This document shows positions 1 to 6,361 of a stretch of DNA of 6,361 nt, piece by piece; within the stretch, counting starts at the first letter, position 1, and each line of letters opens with the position of its first letter. Made by a program: the position numbers and the translations under genes. The stretch is from contig JBFLVQ010000569.1 of assembly GCA_040758525.1 (NCBI GenBank), positions 1 to 6,361 of the forward strand. The letters run 5' to 3'. This DNA is from JBFLVQ01 sp040758525. Lineage in GTDB: Bacteria > Acidobacteriota > Blastocatellia > Chloracidobacteriales > JADJPF01. The notes under the pieces were generated by a model that saw nothing but the letters and a program-made list of their open reading frames with translations, was not told where the DNA came from and searched no databases.

Positions 1-3000
1 GTATACATCAGTTATTTGAGGAACAAGTCCAACGTACACCTGATGCTACTGCAGTAGTGTTTGAGAGTGAACAACTGACCTATCAACAACTCAACGCTAG
101 AGCTAACCAACTAGCCCATTATTTAAGTAGGCAAGGAGTAGGGCCAGAGTCACTAGTTGGTATATGTCTGGAGCGCTCAATAGAAATGGTTGTAGCATTA
201 CTTGGTATTCTCAAGGCTGGCGCAGCTTATCTGCCCCTTGACCCAAGCTATCCATTGCAGCGTATTACTTTTATGCTGGAAGATGCGGGAGTTTGTTGGC
301 TACTAACAGATGCAAAGATACAAGAAACACTCGCTGTTTCAGCACCTATCATCTCTATGGATAAGGACTGGGTCAATATTAGTTGTGAAGAGACCAGCTT
401 ACTTTCAGTAGCAGTAACAGATAGTAATCTTGCCTATATCATCTATACCTCAGGTTCAACAGGAATACCAAAAGGTGTAGCGATAAGCCACCACAGTTGT
501 GTAGTACTGCTGCACTGGGCACAAGACATTTTCAGCACAACTGAATTGCAGGGAGTGTTAGCAGCGACCTCTATCTGTTTTGACCTATCGATATTCGAGA
601 TATTCGTCCCATTGAGTTGTGGTGGAAAAGTAATATTGGCACAGAATGCACTGCAGTTGGGTGAAATGGCAACACGAGAACAAGTCACACTAATTAACAC
701 AGTACCCTCGGCAATGGCAGAGTTAGTGAGGATAGGAGCGATAGGAGATAGTGTGAAGGTCGTGAACCTGGCTGGAGAACCACTATCGCAGAAACTGGTC
801 GAGCAGGTGTATGAAGCAAGTAGAGTAGCAAGAGTGATGAACCTGTATGGACCTACAGAAGATACTACTTACACAACCTATACAATGGTAGCAAGAGAGG
901 AGAAGGCAACAGTAACAATTGGACGACCAATAGCAAACACACAAATATACATAATGGATAGAGAGATGGAAACAGTGCCAGTAGGAGTGCCAGGAGAGTT
1001 ACATATAGGAGGAGTAGGACTGGCAAGAGGCTATTTAAACAGGCCAGAGCTAACCGCAGAGAAGTTCATACCCAATCCCTACAGTAGTGAAGCAGGAGCA
1101 AGACTCTATCGCACTGGTGACCTGGCTAGATACCTCAGTGATGGCAATATCGAGTACTTAGGACGTATCGACAATCAAGTAAAGGTCAGAGGCTATCGCA
1201 TTGAACTAGGCGAGATAGAGACAACACTACGGCAATATCGTGGAGTGAGCGAGAGTGTGGTAATAGCAGCACAAGAGAAACTGACTGACAAGCGGTTAGT
1301 AGCCTACTTGGTAGTAGAACAAGACAATGAAATCGATATTGGTCAATTGCGAGTTTACCTTAAAGAGAAGTTGCCTGAATATATGCTGCCATCAGCATTT
1401 GTGATGTTAGAGAAGCTACCGCTCACACCTAATGGCAAGGTTGATCGACGTGCCTTACCAGCGCCACAGATGGCAGACATAGTAAATAGTGAAAGATATC
1501 TGGCTGCGCGCAATCCTACTGAAGAGATACTAGTAGAGATATGGACGAGTATACTTAACAATGATCAGATAGGAGTGCTGGATAACTTCTTTGAACTAGG
1601 TGGACACTCACTATTAGCCATACAAGTAATCTCCAGAGTAAGAGCAGTTTTCTCATTGGAATTACCACTGCGTAGCCTGTTTGAGACCCCTACAGTGGCT
1701 GGTTTAGCAGAGCAGATACAAATATTAAAACGCACAGAACAAGGACTGCTTGTTCCACCAATAATGCCCATAACACGAGAGCAGAAACTGCCACTATCAT
1801 TTGCTCAGCAACGACTCTGGTTTCTCAATCAGCTTGAACCTAACAGTACAGCTTATAATATTTCTACAGCACTACAGCTCAAAGGCAATATTCAACTTAG
1901 TGCACTTGAATATAGTTTTAATGAGATCATTCAGCGCCACGAATCATTGCGCACTACCTTTAAGAATATAGACGGACAACCTTACCAGGTCATCTCCCCT
2001 AACCAATATTTCAAGTTAGAAGTTGACGATCTTACTCACTTACCTAAGAGTACTCGCGAAGCAGAAGCCCGGCGTTTGGCGATTGTGATAACACAAAGAT
2101 CTTTTAACCTGGAGACAGGGCCGTTATTCAATATAGAGCTCTTGCGACTGGATGAGCAGGATCATGTATTAGTGCTCAGTATGCACCATATCATAACGGA
2201 TGGTTGGTCTATGGGCATTCTTATGGAGGAATGGACAGAGTGTTACAAAGCCTATTGTGAAGGAAAACAAGTGCTGCTTTCTAACTTAATCATACAATAT
2301 GCTGATTTCGCTTATTGGCAAAGAGAATGGTTACAAGGGGAAGTGCTGATACAAGAACTCTCCTATTGGAAGCGTCAATTGGGAGGAAGCTTGCCCGTAC
2401 TGCAGTTGCCTACTGATAGACCTCGTCCAGCGGTTCAGTCGCATCGCGGTGCACGTCGCTCATTAACACTTTCTCAAGATCTCAGTATGGAGCTTAATAA
2501 ATTAAGTCAACATCAGAATGTCACATTGTTTATGACATTGTTGGCAGCCTTCAAAACATTACTTTTCCATTACACTGGACAAACCGATATTATTGTTGGT
2601 ACTCCCATTGCTAACCGTAATCAGGTTGCTATAGAGAGAGTCATAGGTTTCTTTATCAATACGTTGGCGTTGAGAACGAATCTTTCAGGCAGGCTAAACT
2701 TTGTCCAACTACTCCAGCGTGTGAAAGAAGTATGTCTTGAGGCCTATACTAATCAAGATCTTCCCTTTGAAAAAATTGTAGAAGAACTTCAGCCGGAACG
2801 AAGTCTTAATCATACACCGATCTTTCAAGTCATGTTTAACATGCTCAACCAGACGAGCCAGACAAGTGAGTCTTTAGAGCTTTTTGGACTGACCGCACAG
2901 GAGCTTTTGCCTATTGAAGTTGGATCGAAGTTTGATCTTAATCTATATGTTAGTAACAAGAGTGAACATATTAATCTGACGTTGGTTTATAGCACGGATC

Positions 3001-6000
3001 TATTCGATGAAGTAACTATCTACAGATTGTTAAAGCATTTTCAGCAATTATTGCAGTGTATTGTGACTGATCCAGAACAACAACTTATTAACTTACCAAT
3101 TATTTCCATTGAAGAGCAACAACGACGCTTGCAAGGCAACTTGATTGGCCCTACCACTTCATTTGTTCAATTTCACCGTGAAGAGATTAAGCAGTCAGTT
3201 GCTGCACGGTTTCAACAGCAGGTAGAGAAATACCCCAATAATATTGCCATCGAGACAGCACATTTAAAATGGAGCTATCGTGAGCTGAATACACGTGCAG
3301 ACAGCATCGCTCAAGCTATATTGCCATTGCGTGAGCAAGGGCAGCAGAGGATCGCATTACTTTTTGATCATGATGCTCCAATGATCGCTGCCCTAATGGG
3401 AGTTATAAAGGCGGGTATCGTCTACGTACCATTAGATCCTTCTTACCCACGTGAAAGAATCTCTTATATTATTGATGATATAGAGGTGAGAACCATTCTC
3501 ACTGACAGTAAGAATCTTTCCATTGCTGCGCAGTTTGCTGTCAATGGGATAGAGGTTATCAATATCGACTGTTTAGATGATGTTGAACCTACTAGCAAAG
3601 TAGACTTGCCAATAGCGCCAGATGCGATGGCCTATATTCTCTATACATCAGGCTCAACAGGTCAACCCAAGGGTGTGATGCAGAACCATCGTAATGTTCT
3701 ACACCACATAAGAAACTACACTAATAGATTGCATATTTGTTCGCAAGATCGCCTCACGCTTTTGTCATCTTATAGTTTTGATGCAGCAGTGATGGATATC
3801 TTTGGCGCCTTGTTGAATGGCGCCACACTATATCCAGTAAATATTCGAGAAGAGGGGTTAACAGGGCTGGCGCAATGGATGATCAATCATGGAATTACTA
3901 TCTATCACTCTACGCCGACGGTTTATCGATATTTTGTTAACACATTACAGGGTACAGAAGAATTTCCACAGTTAAGGTTGATTGTGCTAGGTGGCGAAGA
4001 GGTATTCAGAAAGGATGTAGAGCAGTACAAGAATTATTTCTCACCTCAGTGTCTTTTTGTAAATGGATTTGGACCGACAGAATCCACTGTAACAATGCAA
4101 TACTTTATCAATAAAGAGGCTGAAATTATCCACAGTAGCGTACCAATCGGTTATCCAGTCGAAGATACTGAGATATTACTGCTCAATGAGGATAGTCAAG
4201 AAATTGTCCTCTATGGTATCGGTGAGATAGTAATTAAGAGTGCACATATTGCGCTTGGGTATTGGCAGAAACCTGAACTGACAGAGCAGGTATTTCTTAA
4301 AGATACTAATGACGAGAGCAAGAGATATTACCATACCGGAGATTTAGGGCGTTATCGGCCAGATGGCAGCATCGGGTATATTCGTAGAAAAGATCTACAA
4401 GTGAAGATCCGTGGTCATAGAGTAGAAATACCTGAGATCGAAGTAAGACTACAGGAGCATACTGGTATTCAAGAAGTAGTGGTTATTGCTCGCGAAGATG
4501 AAAGGGGAGAAAAGCAGTTAGTAGTATTTTATGTCGCAAAACAGCAGCATACACTAGCGGCTAGTGAGCTTCGCAGCTTTCTCAGAGAGAGACTGCCGGA
4601 GTATATGATTCCAACTACTTATGTAGCAGTATCAGCATTACCATTAACACCAACCAATAAGATAGATCGCCAAGCCTTACTCAATCTGGATCAATCTCTA
4701 CTTAGAATGGAAGAAGAGCAGATTTCACCGCGCAATGTTGCGGAGGAGATCCTTACAGCGATTTGGACAGAAATACTCAAATTAGAACAAATAAATATTC
4801 ACGACAATTTCTTTGATTTAGGCGGACACTCATTATTGGCAACACAACTGATTTCAAGAGTACGAAACACATTCAAGATAGAGCTGCCATTGCGTAGCTT
4901 ATTTGAACAGCCAACTGTTGCCGGAATGGCTGCGAAAATAGAGATGTTCAGCCAGGAGAGTATAGGCAATGTTGTGGCACCAATAGTGCCAGTGACACGT
5001 GAGCAAAACTTACCGCTCTCATTTTCTCAGCAGCGACTCTGGTTTTTAGATCAATTCGAGCCGGGCAATCCGACTTACAATATGTTCGCTGCCGTACGCC
5101 TCAAAGGGGTATTGAATATTACAGTACTGACACATAGTATCAATGAAATTGTGCAACGGCATGAATCGTTGCGTACACAGTTCATTAATATCAATGGTCA
5201 ACCCCAACAACATATCCTCACAGGTTCTGAGGTTTCTCTGTCAATCATCAATCTGACTATACTATCTGAGCAGCAACTTGAAACTGAAATACAGCATATA
5301 ATACGCGAACAGACACAGCAATCTTTTCAGTTAGCGCAAGGGCCATTGTTACGCGCATCACTAATATATATTAATGAAGCAGAATATATACTGATTGTAG
5401 TGTTGCACCATATAATCTGTGATGGCTGGTCAATAGGAGTATTTATTAATGAGCTGACTACTTTTTATTCTGCCTATATACAGAATAGACGATCACCATT
5501 GCCTAAACTAGCAGTACAGTATGCAGACTATGCAGTATGGCAGCGAGAATGGTTGCATGGTGAGGTGTTAGAGCAACAGTTACATTACTGGAGGCAGCAG
5601 CTAGGCAGTGAACAGGAAGTATTGGCATTGCCAACCGACCGACCCAGGCCAGCAGTACAGAGCCATCGAGGAGGACATTACCGTTTCAGGTTGAGTGAAG
5701 AGCTAACTAGAGGATTAAAAGAGTTGAGCCGACAAGCCAATGCTACATTGTTTATGACCTTGCTTAGTGCATTTGATGTTTTACTCTATCGCTACACTAA
5801 CCAGACCAGCATAAGTGTAGGAACACCGATCGCTAATCGCAATCGCACAGAGATAGAAGGATTGATAGGGTTCTTTGTCAACACATTGGTGATGAGAGTG
5901 GAGTTAAGTGGCAAGCTGAGTTTTGCCCAGTTGTTGGAGAGGGTGAGAGAGGTAGCACTGAGTGCATATGCACATCAGGATGTGCCATTCGAGAAAGTAG

Positions 6001-6361
6001 TAGAAGAGTTACAACTTGAGCGAGATTTAAGTCGCAGCCCACTGTTCCAAGTTATGTTGGTATTGCAGAACGCTCCAACATCACGACTGACTTTGACAGA
6101 TTTAACGATCAGTCCTATATCAATAGAGAATCGTACAGCCAAGTTCGATTTGAACCTAGTACTGACCGAAACAGAGACTGGTTTATTAGGTAGCTGGGAA
6201 TATTGCCTAGACCTGTTTGATGAATCAACAGTCACACGAATGGTTGGACATTTCACCAGACTGCTCACAGCAGTTGTGGAGAATGTAGAACAACCATTGT
6301 GGCAACTACCTTTGCTCAGTGAATCAGAATGTCAACAGTTGCTAATAGAATGGAATGATAC
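1..6361 (+). CDS. Non-ribosomal peptide synthetase, internal fragment (A-PCP-C-A-PCP-C), open at both ends
   Basis: This is part of a multimodular NRPS, a cytoplasmic assembly-line enzyme that activates amino acids as adenylates, tethers them to phosphopantetheine carriers and joins them into a peptide without ribosomes. I translated the frame whose codons begin at position 3 across the window and found 2,119 sense codons and no stop. Bases 1-2 and 6360-6361 belong to codons cut by the window edges. Domains in order are A (residues 1-489), PCP (504-573), C (596-1036), A (1066-1560), PCP (1576-1647) and C (1670-2111), all with their core motifs intact. The true start and stop lie outside, so total length and operon context are unknown. 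No epimerization, methylation or release domain is present. The family is certain, but the product and gene name are not recognisable from this piece. Confidence 0.98.
3..1469 (+). other. Adenylation domain A1 (amino-acid activating), probably Ala or Gly
   Basis: It activates an amino acid with ATP and loads it on PCP1. It starts at the usual A-domain beginning (IHQLFEEQV), so only a few linker residues are missing. Core motifs are seen in order: A1 LTYQQLN, A2 LKAGAAYLPLDP, A3 YTSGSTGIPKG (residues 148-158), A4 FDLSIFE (from 193), A5 LYGPTED (281-287), A6 GELHIGG, A7 YRTGD (369-373), A8 GRIDNQVKVRGYRIELGEIE and A10 PNGKVDR with the catalytic lysine at residue 479. Aligned by eye to GrsA PheA, the pocket residues are D194, L195, F198, N232, N255, A257, L281, T289, Y290 and K479, giving DLFNNALTYK. 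From memory this code occurs in cyanobacterial Ala/Gly modules such as the second module of McyA; I could not check it. Glycine remains possible. Codon use in its central part differs from the rest of the window. Confidence 0.96.
1512..1721 (+). other. Peptidyl carrier protein (thiolation) domain PCP1
   Basis: This is a four-helix carrier that holds the A1 amino acid, and then the growing chain, as a thioester on 4'-phosphopantetheine. The attachment motif FFELGGHSLL is intact. The modified serine is residue 536 (codon 1608-1610), in the usual GGHS setting, which a phosphopantetheinyl transferase must prime. The domain opens with NPTEEILVEIW and closes with the typical LPLRSLFETPTVAGLAEQI stretch. 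It follows A1 after a short linker of about 14 residues and leads directly into C1 through about 22 residues (…PPIMPITREQKLPLSF). No epimerization or methyltransferase domain intervenes, so the residue is expected to be passed on in the L form. Confidence 0.97.
1788..3110 (+). other. Condensation domain C1, LCL type
   Basis: It forms the peptide bond between the chain on PCP1 and the aminoacyl group on PCP2. Motifs seen are C1 SFAQQRLWFL (from residue 599), C2 RHESLRTTF (from 645), C3 MHHIITDGWS with the catalytic second histidine at residue 729 and the structural aspartate at 733, C4 YADFAYWQREW (766-776), C5 IGFFINTLALR (from 881), C6 NQDLPFE (917-923) and C7 RSLNHTPIFQVMF (from 933). The QQRLWFL form of C1 and the intact C6 and C7 fit a condensation domain joining two L-residues, rather than a DCL, starter or epimerization domain. 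The only small departure is asparagine where C6 commonly begins with histidine; that position is not catalytic. The domain should be active. Confidence 0.95.
3111..3197 (+). other. Atypical C1-to-A2 linker
   Basis: NRPS C and A domains are usually joined by a linker with a conserved WN motif, as at the end of this window, where the chain reads LLIEWNDT. Here the matching place reads RLQGNLIGPTTSF, followed by FHREEIKQSVAARFQQQV, with no tryptophan-asparagine pair. The remaining part resembles, from memory, the entry to a distinct group of A domains found in cyanobacteria. The linker keeps the frame and has normal length, so this is a change of type and not a break. Confidence 0.6.
3198..4682 (+). 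other. Adenylation domain A2, divergent type, substrate unknown
   Basis: It activates the amino acid loaded on PCP2. Motifs present are A1 WSYRELN, A2 IKAGIVYVPLDP, A3 YTSGSTGQPKG (residues 1214-1224), A4 SFDAAVMDIF (FD at 1259-1260), A5 NGFGPTES (1354-1361), A7 YHTGD (to residue 1447), and the catalytic lysine at residue 1553. Several motifs depart from consensus. A6 reads GEIVIKSAHIALGYW, A8 reads RRKDLQVKIRGHRVEIPEIE in place of GR-D-QVKIRG-R-ELGEIE, and A10 reads TNKIDR where GKxDR is usual. By-eye alignment to GrsA gives pocket residues D1260, A1261, M1264, H1302, V1328, G1330, G1355, V1363, T1364 and K1553 (DAMHVGGVTK), which I do not recognise. D1260 implies an ordinary alpha-amino acid. 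ATP-binding and lysine residues are kept, so it is probably active. The identity of the substrate is open. Confidence 0.93.
4728..4943 (+). other. Peptidyl carrier protein (thiolation) domain PCP2
   Basis: This carrier domain holds the A2 amino acid and then the product of C1. The motif FFDLGGHSLL is intact, with the phosphopantetheine serine at residue 1610 (codon 4830-4832). The domain runs from PRNVAEEILTAIW to PTVAGMAAKI. It is very like PCP1: both share GGHSLLA, ISRVR and ELPLRSLFE. It leads into C2 through about 22 residues (…PIVPVTREQNLPLSF), again with no epimerase or tailoring domain between. Confidence 0.97.
5010..6335 (+). other. Condensation domain C2, LCL type
   Basis: It transfers the chain on PCP2 to the amino acid of the next module, which lies beyond the window. 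Motifs are C1 SFSQQRLWFL (from residue 1673), C2 RHESLRTQF, C3 LHHIICDGWS with catalytic histidine at residue 1803 and aspartate at 1807, C4 YADYAVWQREW (1840-1850), C5 IGFFVNTLVMR (from 1955), C6 HQDVPFE (1991-1997) and C7 RDLSRSPLFQVML (from 2008). Its start, just after a PCP, and its C1 motif fit the LCL class. It is complete, ending with the usual LPLLSESECQQLLIEWNDT linker that precedes an A domain, so another adenylation domain is expected immediately downstream. Confidence 0.96.
6336..6361 (+). other. C2-to-A linker with WN motif, cut by window end
   Basis: The last residues, LLIEWNDT, form the conserved junction between condensation and adenylation domains. They show that the protein continues, in the same frame, into a third adenylation domain outside the window. 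Confidence 0.85.

Noticed and set aside
443..700. Open minus-strand frame of 85 codons
   Set aside because: It lies opposite the A3-A4 core of A1, whose plus-strand translation is conserved residue by residue. The antisense protein is Cys/Thr/Ser-rich with no known motif and is a shadow.
720..1030. Purine-rich, repetitive-looking stretch as a simple repeat
   Set aside because: It reads cleanly through conserved A5-A6 motifs. The appearance comes from gga, gta, gag and aga codons and there is no true periodic unit.
1355..1771. Two open minus-strand frames of 68 codons each (1355-1561 and 1565-1771)
   Set aside because: They lie opposite the end of A1 and PCP1, including the phosphopantetheine motif. 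No domain features are seen; they are shadows of the NRPS frame.
1788..3110. C1 could be an epimerization domain, since both share HHxxxDG
   Set aside because: The RLWFL form of motif C1, the YADFAYWQ motif and intact C6 and C7 motifs are those of condensation domains, and the A-domain start follows directly.
3111..3260. Possible frameshift or gene boundary at the unusual C1-A2 linker
   Set aside because: The same frame runs through without stop, and both flanking domains are complete. There is no start codon with a ribosome binding site or intergenic gap.
1512..4943. PCP1 and PCP2 with flanks as a direct repeat or recent duplication
   Set aside because: The similarity is at protein level; nucleotide identity is patchy with many synonymous changes, as expected for homologous NRPS modules.
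5975..6268. Open minus-strand frame of 97 codons
   Set aside because: It lies opposite motifs C6 and C7 of C2. The antisense product is a Ser/Val/Asn-rich chain without recognisable features, typical of shadow frames.

Overview
The whole window is one uninterrupted plus-strand reading frame of 2,119 complete codons (codons start at position 3), with no start or stop codon inside the window. It is an internal piece of a very large non-ribosomal peptide synthetase (NRPS). Throughout the entries, residue n is the codon beginning at position 3n. No intergenic DNA, promoter, ribosome binding site, terminator, RNA gene, CRISPR array or insertion sequence was found.

Domain order is adenylation (A1, 3-1469), carrier protein (PCP1, 1512-1721), condensation (C1, 1788-3110), adenylation (A2, 3198-4682), carrier protein (PCP2, 4728-4943) and condensation (C2, 5010-6335). 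The first residues are the usual start of an A domain, and the last residues (…EWNDT) are the usual C-to-A linker. The window therefore holds two complete A-PCP-C units, with at least one condensation domain expected upstream and an adenylation domain expected downstream. A1 loads an amino acid on PCP1 and A2 loads one on PCP2. C1 joins the PCP1-bound chain to the A2 amino acid, and C2 passes the longer chain to the next module. No epimerase, methyltransferase, cyclase, oxidase, reductase or thioesterase domain lies here, so this part should add two unmodified L-residues (or glycine).

The two modules differ. A1 is a textbook A domain whose pocket residues read DLFNNALTYK, which I recall as an Ala/Gly-type cyanobacterial code of the kind found in microcystin synthetase McyA. 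A2 belongs to a more divergent A-domain type. It has an unusual pocket (DAMHVGGVTK by my alignment), altered A8 and A10 core motifs, and a preceding linker without the normal WN motif. Its substrate cannot be named.

The AT-leaning composition, the codon use and the style of the domains suggest a cyanobacterium (a filamentous or Microcystis-like NRPS producer). This is inference, because NRPS genes move between phyla and another NRPS-rich lineage is possible. Codon use is uneven along the gene, which hints at domain or subdomain exchange.
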